The notes: generated from the sequence alone by a model not told the origin. A DNA stretch of 64,000 bases from Limimaricola sp964022235 (GCF_964022235.1 NZ_CAXHZL010000005.1:177741-241740); one strand, 5' to 3'. Counted from the first letter of the stretch, positions 10,840 through 19,492 are shown. Numbers and translations: made by a program.

Positions 10840-10868
10840 GATATAGGGGGGTTGTGGCGAGTCTGCAA
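10840..10868 (-). promoter_or_regulatory. Predicted sigma-70 promoter of the rimP-nusA-infB operon
   Basis: Minus strand TTGCAG (10868-10863), 17-base spacer, TATATC (10845-10840). Initiation would be near 10833, giving a leader of about 90 bases that contains the hairpin and T-run at 10783-10761. Hexamer identity is moderate, but the spacing is ideal and the site lies in the only intergenic space available. Confidence 0.55.
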
Positions 10869-10891
10869 GGGCGGCGTGGCGCCCGCGCCGT

Positions 10892-11386
10892 TCAGCCCCG
10901 TTCCGAGTCCGGCTGCATCACGAAGATGATCACCGCGAGGATGGTGATGTAGAAGCGGAACGCCGGCTGCTGACCGTTCCAGATATCGGACTGCCACATC
11001 GCGAACCACTCCGCCCCGATGGCCATGAATCCGACGAACCAGACCAGAAACCCGGTGGTGGCCCCCAGAACCGCCCAACCCTTGGCCGCGTTCCACCGAT
11101 CCGCAGGCGCATGCAGCGCCGCGATCAACCGTGCCGCGCCGATTCCGAGCAGCACGCAGGTCAGACCCTCGCCCGCGATGATCAGCCAGTAGCCCGCGTG
11201 CCATATCCACGGGGTGGTGATGGCGCGCCCCATCAGGGCGTTGCCCTCAAAGGTGGTGTCCATCGACAGCACATGCTTCACGAATTCGAAGTTGGAGCCG
11301 TAGTCGATGACGTTGTTGAGGGTGACCAGAAAGGCGAAGAAGGCGAGACCGAGAAGCATCGCGATCTTGGAGAGGCGAATGGGCAT
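10892..11386 (-). CDS. DUF2165-family integral membrane protein
   Basis: Small inner-membrane protein of unknown function, 164 residues. Hydrophobic segments lie at about 8-25, 60-85, 105-125 and 138-158. The conserved NNVIDYGSNFEFVKHVLSMD follows the first helix, then a HAGYWLIIAGEGL segment. This order matches the DUF2165 (predicted small integral membrane protein) family. The start at 11386 (MPIRLSK) puts the first helix at the N-terminus; in-frame upstream codons would add a hydrophilic Arg/Ser stretch that is unlikely to be real. It is followed by the rimP promoter region. Confidence 0.8.
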   Translation of the reverse strand: MPIRLSKIAMLLGLAFFAFLVTLNNVIDYGSNFEFVKHVLSMDTTFEGNALMGRAITTPWIWHAGYWLIIAGEGLTCVLLGIGAARLIAALHAPADRWNAAKGWAVLGATTGFLVWFVGFMAIGAEWFAMWQSDIWNGQQPAFRFYITILAVIIFVMQPDSERG

Positions 11387-11567
11387 GCAGGAGCTTTCCG
11401 AGATATCTTGAAGTTGCGCTAGCCGAATAGCGCTGCCCGCAGGGCGCGAGCGCGATCCGGTCACGGTACCGACTTCAAAGAGAGGCGCGCCCGGCTGTCC
11501 ACGGTGGAATGGCGATATCTTGCAAGGTGTTACCGCAAAGTCTGCGTTGCTTTGCGATCTTCAATGC

Positions 11568-11597
11568 AAACGGCCCGCCCCGTGAGGAGCAGGCCGT
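11568..11597 (-). terminator. Terminator after dps
   Basis: Twelve-bp stem (11570-11581 with 11586-11597, two G-T pairs on the RNA) with a 4-base loop, followed on the minus strand by TTT. It lies about 30 bases past the dps stop. The U-tract is short, so efficiency is uncertain. Confidence 0.65.
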
Positions 11598-11625
11598 CGC
11601 CGATCTCGTATCCTGTCGCTCGGGC

Positions 11626-12099
11626 TTAGCTGTTGGCGCCGATGAACCACGCGTCCTTGTCGATCGTGCGGCTCACTTCGGTGAACAGGTCGGCGGTGTC
11701 CTCGTCGCCCGCGTCGCCTGCCTCCTCGATCGCCTTGCGAAGCTCGCCGCCGACAAAGATGTAGCGGCTCTTGAGCTCCTCGACATGCTTTTCGATCTCG
11801 CTCATCTCGACCGGATAGGCCTCGACCTTGGCCTCCTTGGCGGCGACCTCGAGAGTGCCACGGGCAAAACCACCCAGGATCACGGCGCGCTCGGCCATCA
11901 GGTCGGCGCCTTCGCGTAGGCGGTCGGCGGCCTGATCGAGCAGCTCGTGCACACCGATGAAGCCACGGCCCTTGAGGTTCCAATGCGCCTGCTTCACCGC
12001 CAGGGTCAGCGCGACCGTGTTGGCAAGGTTCTTGTTGAGCAGGTCGACCATCTGCGTGCGGACGTCCTGGTTCAGCTCTCCTGCGAAATTCTCGGGCAT
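11626..12099 (-). CDS. dps: Dps-type ferritin (DNA starvation/stationary phase protection protein)
   Basis: Dodecameric ferritin that oxidises and stores iron with hydrogen peroxide and protects DNA. The 157-residue protein keeps every ferroxidase ligand position of E. coli Dps: His39, His51, Asp55, Asp66 and Glu70 match E. coli 51, 63, 67, 78 and 82, in AHWNLKG, GVHELLDQAADRL and DLMAER. There is no Lys-rich N-terminal tail, so direct DNA binding is less certain than iron detoxification. It is flanked by a downstream hairpin terminator and appears monocistronic. Regulation is not visible; OxyR or Fur/Irr control would be usual for the family. Confidence 0.93.
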   Translation of the reverse strand: MPENFAGELNQDVRTQMVDLLNKNLANTVALTLAVKQAHWNLKGRGFIGVHELLDQAADRLREGADLMAERAVILGGFARGTLEVAAKEAKVEAYPVEMSEIEKHVEELKSRYIFVGGELRKAIEEAGDAGDEDTADLFTEVSRTIDKDAWFIGANS

Positions 12100-12267
12100 G
12101 GGTATCCTCTCTCATAGCGAGATTGCGTGCGTTGTGCAGCCAACGTCCCTGCTGGTGTGCGGTTCCTGCAGGGTGTCGAGCAGGGGCACGTCGGGAGGTG
12201 CAATGATCCGTTTGGAGCCCGTTTTGATCAAGGCCGGGCCTGCGCAGCAGCGGAGGCCGAACAAGCG

Positions 12268-12669
12268 CTATGCGTCGCCGCTACCTAGCATTTCGATCAG
12301 CTGGATCAGGTTGCCACAGGTATCATCGATAACTGCCACCCGAACGGGTCCAGCGTCCATCGGTTCTTGCACGAACACGACCCCTCGCTCCCCCAGTTTC
12401 CTGCGCTCTGCATCAAGGTCATCGACCTGGAACGAATGCGCGGGGATGCCATCCGCGACCAGTGCCTCCTTGTAAGGCTTCACAGCCGGATGGTCACTTG
12501 GTTCGAGGAGCAGTTCCGGCCCTTCGGGCTGCTCATTGGAGACGACGGTGAGCCAGCGATGCTCACCGAGCGGCACGTCGTTTTTCAACTTGAAGCCGAG
12601 TATGCCGCAATAGAAGTTTTCGGCTTTCTCCTGATCGTCCACGAAGATGCTCGTAATATGAATTTTCAT
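12268..12669 (-). CDS. VOC-superfamily (glyoxalase/bleomycin-resistance fold) protein
   Basis: A 133-residue protein with two beta-alpha-beta-beta-beta modules. It starts MKIHITSIFVDDQEKAENFY and ends with VRVAVIDDTCGNLIQLIEM, where the final Glu is a usual VOC metal ligand. LGEHRWLTVVS and PAHSFQVDDLDAERRKLGERG are also typical. The substrate cannot be read from sequence. The start at 12669 gives the standard N-terminus; the frame stays open upstream without resembling any protein I know. Neighbours offer no functional clue. Confidence 0.82.
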   Translation of the reverse strand: MKIHITSIFVDDQEKAENFYCGILGFKLKNDVPLGEHRWLTVVSNEQPEGPELLLEPSDHPAVKPYKEALVADGIPAHSFQVDDLDAERRKLGERGVVFVQEPMDAGPVRVAVIDDTCGNLIQLIEMLGSGDA

Positions 12670-12966
12670 GCTCTGTTCCCTGTCCCTGTGTCTGATGAAC
12701 CATGCTGCGATGTTGCTGTCGGTGATCCGGTCGGGGCGTCGTTTCACCACAGTTCGCGCAAACCAGCGCGTCGAGGTGCTAAGAGCCTGTCCGCCGAGGC
12801 CGCGCGTGAATATCGGTGCTTCACACAATCAGCCATCCGCTTCAGCGCAAGTCGCGGCAACCCTGTCCGCTGACCGGCTTCCGCCTTGTTCGTCTTCCCT
12901 AACGAAAGCGCGCCACCCCTTGGGGCGGCGCACTCTCTCGTGTCCAAGCGGGGAGATCGGTCCCGA
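12670..12966. other. 297-base intergenic region between VOC gene and peptide-binding protein gene
   Basis: It holds the upstream region of the VOC gene and, at 12901-12931, the terminator of the ABC operon. The frame upstream of the VOC start stays open for about 53 codons on the minus strand, but its translation is Arg/Ser-rich and resembles nothing I recognise. No convincing gene, repeat or RNA was seen in 12700-12900. Confidence 0.6.
12901..12931 (-). terminator. Terminator of the peptide ABC transporter operon
   Basis: On the minus strand GCGCCGCCCC pairs with GGGGTGGCGC (one G-T pair; 12922-12931 with 12910-12919). The RNA then continues GCTTTCGTT. It lies 36 bases after the binding-protein stop. 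Confidence 0.65.
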
Positions 12967-14511
12967 TCAGGCCATCCACCACCGCTCGCAGATGCGGTTG
13001 CTGTCGAGGTCGAACACGTTGCCGACCACCTCGGGGTGGCCGAGCTTGGTGTTGTAGCCGTCGACGAAGTTCGCGTACATCGGGATCGCCGTGGCGCCCT
13101 CGCTCGAACAAAGCGCCTGCATCTCGTGATACATCTCGCGCCGCTTGTCGCTGTCGAGCTCGGCGCGCGCCTCCTTGAGCAGGGTCTGGAAACGCTGATC
13201 GTCCCAATGCGTGTCGTTCCACGCGGCCCCGGTCTCGTAGCCCAGTGTGAACATCCAGTCCTCGGTGACGCGGCCCGACCAGTAGGAGGCGCACCACGGC
13301 TTCTTGATCCAGACGTTGGACCAATAGCCGTCGGCGGGTTCCTGCACGACGTTGATGTCGATGCCGCAGTCCTTGGCGCTCGCCTGATACAGCAGACCCG
13401 CGTCGACCGCGCCCGAGAAGGCGGCCTCGGAGACCGAAAGGTCGATCTTGAGATTGTCGAGACCGGCCTCCTTCAAGAGCGCCTTCGACTTGTCGGGGTC
13501 GTAGTCGTTCTGTGCAAGATCGGCGTGGTAATACTGGTTCGCCGGGCCGATGGGATGGTCGTTGGCGACCGCGCCATGGCCCTGCAGGATCTTCTCGACC
13601 AGCTCCTCGCGTCGCACCGCGTGCTTGAGCGCGCGGCGCACGGTGACGTTGTCCATCGGTGACAGGTCGGTGAGCATCGGGAAGGTGTAGTGCTGGTTGC
13701 CCGTCACCTCGTTGAGCGCAAGCTGCGGGTTGGCCTTGAGCAGCGGCTCGACCTGGAACTCCACATTGTTCACCGCGTCGACCTGAGAGGTCATCAGCGC
13801 CGTCATCCGCGCCGAGCCGTCGTTGATCGCGATGACCTCGATCTGGTCGAACCAGCCCGCCTTGCCGTCCTTGTAATGCCCGTCGACGCGGGACAGCAGC
13901 GTGCGCACGCCCGGATCGAAGCTTTCGACCTTGTAAAGGCCGGTGCCGATGCCCTGCGCGATCGCCTCTTCGACGTTTTCGTGCGGATACATCAGCAGGT
14001 GGTAGTCCGACATCAGGAAGGGGAAGTCGGCGTTGCCCGCCTCCAGCACGAACTGCACCTGATGATCGCCGAGCTTCTTCATCTCGGTGATCGGCGCGAC
14101 GATGGGGCGTGCCGCCGATTTCGCATCCTCGTCGAGATGCAGCTTGAGCGAGGCGATCACGTCGTCGGCGGTGAAGGCCGCGCCGTTGTGGAAGGTCACG
14201 CCCTGGCGCAGGTCGAAGGTCCAGGTCTTGGCGTCGGGCGAGGATTCCCACGAGGTCGCAAGCTCGCCCACCAGCTCGCCATTGGCGGCGATCTCGGTCA
14301 GGCAGTCGAACACCGCGCCATGGGCAGTGACGATCATGTAGGTGTCGGAATGGGTGCGCCCGTCCCAGCTGTCGGAGGTGTTGGCCCCCGCGAGGCCAAG
14401 CTTGAGCGTGCCGCCCCGGCTCTGGGCGCGCAGCGGCAGGCCGGTGACGGACAACAGGCCCGCGGCGGCCCCGCTTCTGAGCAATCCTCGGCGGCTGATC
14501 TGTGGCAGCAT
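12967..14511 (-). CDS. Periplasmic peptide-binding protein of ABC importer (SBP family 5)
   Basis: Extracytoplasmic solute receptor, 514 residues. The N-terminus MLPQISRRGLLRSGAAAG carries an RR motif and hydrophobic stretch, suggesting Tat export with cleavage near LRAQS (about 30). Family-5 signatures include TWTFDLRQGVTFHNGAAFTA and GTGLYKVESF. The C-terminal EMQALCSSEGATAIPMYANF is typical of dipeptide/oligopeptide receptors. It is the last gene of the operon, 46 bases after the ATPase gene stop. The substrate is inferred as peptide-like; other family members bind nickel or opines. The ribosome site GGGAG supports this start. Confidence 0.9.
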   Translation of the reverse strand: MLPQISRRGLLRSGAAAGLLSVTGLPLRAQSRGGTLKLGLAGANTSDSWDGRTHSDTYMIVTAHGAVFDCLTEIAANGELVGELATSWESSPDAKTWTFDLRQGVTFHNGAAFTADDVIASLKLHLDEDAKSAARPIVAPITEMKKLGDHQVQFVLEAGNADFPFLMSDYHLLMYPHENVEEAIAQGIGTGLYKVESFDPGVRTLLSRVDGHYKDGKAGWFDQIEVIAINDGSARMTALMTSQVDAVNNVEFQVEPLLKANPQLALNEVTGNQHYTFPMLTDLSPMDNVTVRRALKHAVRREELVEKILQGHGAVANDHPIGPANQYYHADLAQNDYDPDKSKALLKEAGLDNLKIDLSVSEAAFSGAVDAGLLYQASAKDCGIDINVVQEPADGYWSNVWIKKPWCASYWSGRVTEDWMFTLGYETGAAWNDTHWDDQRFQTLLKEARAELDSDKRREMYHEMQALCSSEGATAIPMYANFVDGYNTKLGHPEVVGNVFDLDSNRICERWWMA

Positions 14512-14557
14512 GTGGGTCTCCCTCTTGTTTTCTTTTGGCCTCGTGGGGCCGATTCGA

Positions 14558-16201
14558 TCACATCTTACCCGTTGCCGCCTCGCCCAGCGCCTCAACTCCG
14601 CGTTCGGCCAGAAGCTGGTCGAGCCAATCGGGGTCCATCTCGGGCACCGAAGACAGCAGCAGATCGGTGTAGGGGTGGTGCGGCGGGGTGAACATCGCGG
14701 TCTTGGCGCCCTGTTCGATCACCCGGCCTTCCTTCATCACCACCACCTCGTCGGCGATGGCCTTCACGGTCGCGAGGTCATGGGTGATGAACATATAGGA
14801 CAGGCCCAGCTCGTCCTGCAGCCGGGCCAGAAGCTTGAGGATACCTTCGGCCACGAGTTGGTCGAGCGCGCTCGTCACCTCGTCGCAGATGATAAGACGC
14901 GGCTCCGCGGCCAGCGCGCGGGCGATGCCGATGCGCTGCTTCTGCCCGCCCGACAACTCGCCCGGAAGACGGTCGCGGAAGGTGGCGGGCTCCATCTCGA
15001 TCTGATCGAGCAGCTCGTCGACCCGCTGCCGCAGGCGGCGTCCGCGCAGCCCCGAATAGAACCGCACCGGCCGCCCGATGATCTGCGCCACGGTCTGACG
15101 CGGATTGAGCGCGGTGTCGGCCATCTGGTAGATCATCTGGATCTGCCGCAGCTGATCCTTCGAGCGTTTGCGATAGCTCGCGGGCAGCACCTCACCCTCG
15201 AACCGCACGACCCCCGATGTGGGCGGCAGCAGGCCGGTGATCACTCGCGCCGTGGTCGACTTGCCCGAGCCGCTCTCGCCCACCACGGCGACGGTGCGAC
15301 CAGGGTGGATGTCGAAGCTCACCTCTTTCAGCACCACCTGTTCGCCATAGGCCGCAGTCACGCCCTCGACCGACAGGATGGCGGTGCTGTCCGGGCCAGG
15401 GGCGGGCTTTTCGGGCCGCTTGAAGCCGCGCACCGCCCAGAGCGACTTGGTGTAGTCCTCGCGCGGGTGCTCCAGCATGGCCCGCGTCGTCGCGGTCTCG
15501 ACCTCGTCGCCGCGCAGCAGCACCTTGATGCGGTCGGCCATCTGCGCCACCACCGCGAGGTCGTGGGTGATGTAGATCGCCGAGGTGCCGAACTGATCGA
15601 CGATGTCGCGGATCGCCGCCAGTACCTCGATCTGCGTGGTGACGTCGAGCGCGGTGGTCGGCTCGTCGAAAATGATGAGATCGGGGCGGCACGACATCGC
15701 CATCGCGGTCATCGCCCGCTGCAACTGCCCGCCCGAGACCTGGTGCGGGTAGCGAAAGCCGATCTCCTCGGGGTTGGGCAGGCGCAGCTTGTGATAGAGC
15801 TCGATCGCGTCCTCGGTGCTTTCGCCCCGGTCCTGCACTCCGTGGCGCACCGGCGCTTCGACATGCTGGTCGATCAACTTGTGGGCGGGGTTGAAGCTCG
15901 CCGCCGCCGACTGCGCCACATAGGCGATACGGCGGCCCAGAAGCGAGCGTTTCTCTTCCGCCGAGGCAGTCATCAGGTCGAGGCCGTCGAAGGTGACGGA
16001 GCCACCTGAGATCCGCACCCCGTCGCGCACGTAGCCCATGGCGGCGAGGCCCAGCGTCGATTTGCCCGCCCCCGATTCCCCGATCAGCCCCAGCACCTCG
16101 CCCCGTGCAAGCGTCAGATTGATGCCGTTGATGATCGGGTGCCATTCCTCGTCCGAGCGGCCCTCGATCCGAAGATCGCGGATTTCCAAGAGAGGCGTCA
16201 T
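14558..16201 (-). CDS. Fused dipeptide/oligopeptide ABC transporter ATP-binding protein (two NBDs)
   Basis: DppD-DppF type fusion of 547 residues. NBD1 has Walker A GESGAGKST (41-49), the signature VSGGQ (155-159) and Walker B LIIFDEP (175-181). NBD2 has GESGSGKST (308-316), LSGGQ (416-420) and LIICDEV (436-442). Each half has an H-loop ITHDLA. A C-terminal segment PPHHPYTDLLLSSVPEMDP matches the oligopeptide ATPase extension. The ATG overlaps the permease TGA by 4 bases (ATGA). Both ATP sites look intact, though Walker B of NBD2 ends DEV rather than the usual DEP. Confidence 0.92.
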   Translation of the reverse strand: MTPLLEIRDLRIEGRSDEEWHPIINGINLTLARGEVLGLIGESGAGKSTLGLAAMGYVRDGVRISGGSVTFDGLDLMTASAEEKRSLLGRRIAYVAQSAAASFNPAHKLIDQHVEAPVRHGVQDRGESTEDAIELYHKLRLPNPEEIGFRYPHQVSGGQLQRAMTAMAMSCRPDLIIFDEPTTALDVTTQIEVLAAIRDIVDQFGTSAIYITHDLAVVAQMADRIKVLLRGDEVETATTRAMLEHPREDYTKSLWAVRGFKRPEKPAPGPDSTAILSVEGVTAAYGEQVVLKEVSFDIHPGRTVAVVGESGSGKSTTARVITGLLPPTSGVVRFEGEVLPASYRKRSKDQLRQIQMIYQMADTALNPRQTVAQIIGRPVRFYSGLRGRRLRQRVDELLDQIEMEPATFRDRLPGELSGGQKQRIGIARALAAEPRLIICDEVTSALDQLVAEGILKLLARLQDELGLSYMFITHDLATVKAIADEVVVMKEGRVIEQGAKTAMFTPPHHPYTDLLLSSVPEMDPDWLDQLLAERGVEALGEAATGKM

Positions 16202-17370
16202 GACTTCAGCCCCGAGGAGCGGTGCAGCATCCAGTCGACCACGAAGTTCACCCCCACCGTCAGGATCGCGATGGCCAGCGCCGGCAACAGCGGCGCCAGC
16301 GCCACCATCGGCGCGAAGGCCGCGAAGTTGATGAATTGCGCGAGGTCGCGGACCATGGTGCCCCAGTCGGCCAGCGGCGGCTGGATGCCGACACCAAGGA
16401 ACGAGAGCGAGGCGATGGTCAGGAACACGAAACAAAAGCGCAGCCCGAACTCGGCCAGAAGCGGCGCCATGGCATTGGGCAGGATCTCACGGAACACCAG
16501 ATGGCCCATGCCCTCGCCGCGCAGCTTGGCGGCCTCAACGTAGTCCATCACCACGATGCCGATGCCGACCGAACGCGCGAGGCGGAACACCCGCGTCGAG
16601 TCGATCACTGCGATGATCAGTACCATGTAGAGCGTCATCAGCCCGCGCGCCCCATCGGCCCAGACGCTGGCGATGGTCAGAAGCAAAAGCGCGAAGATCA
16701 GCGAGGGAATCGCCATCAGCACGTCGACGCCCCGGCTCAGCAGCTGATCGAGCCAGCCGCCGACGACCGCCGCCAGAAGCCCTAGCGCACCGCCCAAGAA
16801 GAAAGCGAGCAGCGTCGTGGCAAAGGCCAGACCGACCGTGTTCTGCGCCCCAAAGATCAGCCGCGAGAGGATGTCGCGACCGATCCGGTCCGTGCCAAGC
16901 GGGAACGCCGGGTTGCCGCCCATCGCCGGGTCGCCACCCGGCACAACATTGGCGGCTCCCAGCACCGCCTCCTGCCCGTGTGGCGCGATCCACGCCGCGA
17001 AAATCGCCACGAAGGCATAGATCAGGATCACGAGGATACCGAAGGAAGCCGTCAGCGGCATCTTGCGAAACTGTCGCTTGAGCCGTTCGGGCCCGATGTT
17101 GCGGCCCGCAAGACGAAACAGCCATGCCGCCACGGCGAAAACGGCAAAGCCCATGACGGCCCAACGGAAATACACCGCACCGGGCCGCATCCAGAGCCAG
17201 ATGCCCCCCGCGATGGCCGCCAGTGCCAGCGCGTAGCCAAAGGCCACGCCGTAGGACATGTCGCGAAACCGAGGCGCGTTGCCGCTTAGTTTGCGGGCCG
17301 TTGCGCGCCCGACCCAAGCCAGCGCCGCGATGGCGGCGAGGGCCGCGATGATCCAGAGCCAGACGCTCAT
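16198..17370 (-). CDS. Peptide ABC transporter permease (DppC-like) with N-terminal membrane extension
   Basis: Inner-membrane permease of 390 residues. The DppC core starts near residue 97 (RLKRQFRKMPLTASFGILVI) and has the usual six helices and the EAA loop VEAAKLRGEGMGHLVFREIL. Ahead of it are about 95 extra residues with three hydrophobic segments (about 2-20, 38-60 and 68-88), absent from standard DppC. No break is visible in the frame. It overlaps the upstream permease stop by 4 bases and the ATPase start by 4 bases, so the operon is tightly coupled. Confidence 0.9.
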   Translation of the reverse strand: MSVWLWIIAALAAIAALAWVGRATARKLSGNAPRFRDMSYGVAFGYALALAAIAGGIWLWMRPGAVYFRWAVMGFAVFAVAAWLFRLAGRNIGPERLKRQFRKMPLTASFGILVILIYAFVAIFAAWIAPHGQEAVLGAANVVPGGDPAMGGNPAFPLGTDRIGRDILSRLIFGAQNTVGLAFATTLLAFFLGGALGLLAAVVGGWLDQLLSRGVDVLMAIPSLIFALLLLTIASVWADGARGLMTLYMVLIIAVIDSTRVFRLARSVGIGIVVMDYVEAAKLRGEGMGHLVFREILPNAMAPLLAEFGLRFCFVFLTIASLSFLGVGIQPPLADWGTMVRDLAQFINFAAFAPMVALAPLLPALAIAILTVGVNFVVDWMLHRSSGLKS

Positions 17371-18350
17371 TTGGGGTGCCTCAGCCGCGGGTTGGACAGA
17401 ATCGACAGGATGTCGGCCGTGAGGTTCAGCAGGATGTAGGCGGCGGCAAAGATCAGGCAGCAGGCCTGCACGACGGGGATGTCCCGCAGCTTCACCGAGT
17501 CCACGAAAAGCTGGCCGATGCCGGGATAGACGAAGACCACCTCGACCACGACGACGCCGGTCACCAGATAGGCGAGGTTGAGCGCCACCACGTTGACGAT
17601 CGGGGCCAGCGCATTGGGCAGCGCATGGCGCAAGATCACCCGCAGCGGCCGCATCCCCTTCAATCGCGCCATCTCGATATAGGGTTGCGCCATGAGGTTG
17701 AGGATCGCGGCGCGGGTCATGCGCATCATGTGCGCGGTGACCACCAGCGTCAGGGTCAGCGCCGGAAGCAGGGTCTTTTCCAGCCTCTCGCCAAAGCTCA
17801 TGCCCGGAAAGATGTTCGACAGCGACGGCAGCACCGGGTTCAGCACCGCAAACAGCAGGATCAGGATGTAGGCCACGAAGAACTCGGGGCTGGAGATCGA
17901 CGACAGCGTCGCGATGTTGGCGCCCTTGTCGAAGGCGGTGTCGCGCCACAGCGCCGCGAGGATGCCAAGGCCCACGGCGAGCGGCACCGCGATGGCCGCC
18001 GTCACGCCAGCAAGGAACATGGTGTTGGCAAAGCGCGGCGCGATCTGCGCCAGCACGGTGGCCGAGGAGTCGACGCGGCCCGTAAAGCTCGCGAAGTTGG
18101 CCTGCGCGAAGCTGACGCCGAGATCGCCACGCGCGGCGTCCCAGAGCCACTGCACATAGCGCACCGGCAGCGGCTGATCGAGACCGAGCTGGGTTCGGAT
18201 CGCGGCCACGGCCTCGGGCGTCGCGGACTGACCGAGCACGGCCTGCGCGAAATCGCCGGGAAGCAGATTTACCGCACCGAAGATCACCGCCGAGACGATG
18301 AGCAGCGTCAAAAGGCCAAGCGCCAGACGCTGCAGGACGATCCTGATCAC
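17367..18350 (-). CDS. Peptide ABC transporter permease (DppB-like)
   Basis: Inner-membrane permease of about 327 residues. The first helix is VIRIVLQRLALGLLTLLIVSA, followed by GLDQPLPVRYVQWLWDAARGDLG, a typical DppB periplasmic loop. The EAA loop is IEMARLKGMRPLRVILRHALPNA and the C-terminus ends LTADILSILSNPRLR. The start is uncertain: GTG at 18350 places the first helix at the N-terminus as in DppB, but a GTG at 18398 in the same frame would add 16 hydrophilic residues. First transporter gene, 135 bases after the proline iminopeptidase gene, so possibly cotranscribed. Confidence 0.88.
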   Translation of the reverse strand: MIRIVLQRLALGLLTLLIVSAVIFGAVNLLPGDFAQAVLGQSATPEAVAAIRTQLGLDQPLPVRYVQWLWDAARGDLGVSFAQANFASFTGRVDSSATVLAQIAPRFANTMFLAGVTAAIAVPLAVGLGILAALWRDTAFDKGANIATLSSISSPEFFVAYILILLFAVLNPVLPSLSNIFPGMSFGERLEKTLLPALTLTLVVTAHMMRMTRAAILNLMAQPYIEMARLKGMRPLRVILRHALPNALAPIVNVVALNLAYLVTGVVVVEVVFVYPGIGQLFVDSVKLRDIPVVQACCLIFAAAYILLNLTADILSILSNPRLRHPK

Positions 18351-18392
18351 GCTCCCCAAGTGGTCGAAGTCTCCCTTGTGGCCCGGAACGGG

Positions 18393-18406
18393 CCGCACCG
18401 GTGCGG
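18393..18406. promoter_or_regulatory. 14-bp perfect palindrome upstream of the peptide ABC operon
   Basis: CCGCACCGGTGCGG is perfectly self-complementary and lies about 43 bases before the likely first permease start. It could be an operator for a dimeric regulator or a hairpin in the leader. No adjacent regulator gene exists. Confidence 0.4.
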
Positions 18407-18485
18407 TTCCGCACCCTTCTTGATTGAAGGCTAGGTTAGCGATGCGTCGGAGCCTGTAAAGCCTTGTAAGATTTACCTTGCGTCC

Positions 18486-19478
18486 TCAGCCGAACATCGG
18501 CCCCTCATTGCCACGGCCCAGCGCATCGGTGGCGCGCACCAGTTCGGCGGAAATGCCGGGCTCCGAAAGGGCGTGGCCCGCGCGCGGCACCATCTTGAGC
18601 TTCACGGCGGGCCAGAGGGCCGCCAGCTTGTGCGCGCCTGCGGGCGGGCAGATCATGTCGTAGCGCCCCTGAACGATCAGACCGGGGATCTGCGCGATCC
18701 TGTCCATCCGCTCGAGGATGCCTTGCCCCGACGCCAGAAAGCCGCGGTTGTGAAAGTAGTGGTTTTCAAGCCGGGCAAAGGCGCGGGCGTATTCCGCCGG
18801 ACCGTCGCCCAAGGGGCCGTCGTTCTCGATCGAGGCCAGAGCGTTCTCCCACGCCGCCCAGACGCGGGCATAGCGCAGCTCGGTGCTCGCATCGCCTGAA
18901 AACAGCCGCCGGTGATAGGCGGCGATGAGGTCGCCGTGCTCATCCTCGGGGATCATTTTGACAAATCGGTCCCACAGCTCGGGCCAGAACTGCCCCGCGC
19001 CGCCGCCATAGAACCATTCAAGCTCGGCTTCGGTCATCAGGAACACGCCGCGCAGGATCAGCGCCGCCGCCCGCTCGGGGTGGGTCTGCGCATAGATCAG
19101 CGCCAGCGTCGCCCCCCAAGAGCCGCCGAACAGCACCCACCGCTCGATCCCCAGCATCTCGCGGATATGCTCCATGTCCGCGACAAGGTGCCATGTGGTG
19201 TTGGCCTCGACGCTGGCATGGGGGCGCGAACGGCCGCAGCCGCGCTGGTCGAACAGGATGACGCGCCAGTTCGAGGCGTCGAAATAGCGTCGCATCGCCG
19301 GGCTGCAGCCGCCACCCGGCCCGCCGTGCAACACCACGACGGGCTTGCCATCGGGGTTGCCGCACTGCTCGACATAGATGCGATGCCCGTCGCCCACCTC
19401 GACCATGCGCTGATCGAAGGGCTCGACGGGGGGATGAAGATGCGCGATGGCGCGGCGGTGACCTGAGACCTTGTCCAT
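18486..19478 (-). CDS. pip: Proline iminopeptidase
   Basis: Alpha/beta hydrolase that removes N-terminal proline from peptides in the cytoplasm. The 330-residue length is normal. HGGPGGG (51-57) forms the oxyanion region, and GGSWG (118-122) holds the catalytic Ser120. The acid and base are expected in VQGRYDMICPP and RAGHALSEP near the C-terminus. FDQRGCGRSRPHA is a strong family marker. It is upstream of the peptide ABC genes on the same strand, consistent with use of imported peptides. The ATG follows a TATATA hexamer by only 8 bases and has no clear ribosome site. Confidence 0.93.
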   Translation of the reverse strand: MDKVSGHRRAIAHLHPPVEPFDQRMVEVGDGHRIYVEQCGNPDGKPVVVLHGGPGGGCSPAMRRYFDASNWRVILFDQRGCGRSRPHASVEANTTWHLVADMEHIREMLGIERWVLFGGSWGATLALIYAQTHPERAAALILRGVFLMTEAELEWFYGGGAGQFWPELWDRFVKMIPEDEHGDLIAAYHRRLFSGDASTELRYARVWAAWENALASIENDGPLGDGPAEYARAFARLENHYFHNRGFLASGQGILERMDRIAQIPGLIVQGRYDMICPPAGAHKLAALWPAVKLKMVPRAGHALSEPGISAELVRATDALGRGNEGPMFG

Positions 19479-19486
19479 GTCCGACC

Positions 19487-19492
19487 TATATA
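19487..19492 (-). promoter_or_regulatory. pip: Candidate -10 element of pip, possible leaderless mRNA
   Basis: TATATA on the minus strand sits within the palindrome CCTATATAGG, 8 bases before the pip ATG. If used, transcription would begin at or within a base or two of the start codon. No good -35 hexamer is visible at 16-18 bases. Confidence 0.4.

Noticed and set aside
12670..12900. Upstream extension of the VOC protein as a fused or separate gene
   Set aside because: The in-frame extension has an unusual Arg/Ser-rich sequence, and the ATG at 12669 already gives a complete VOC fold.
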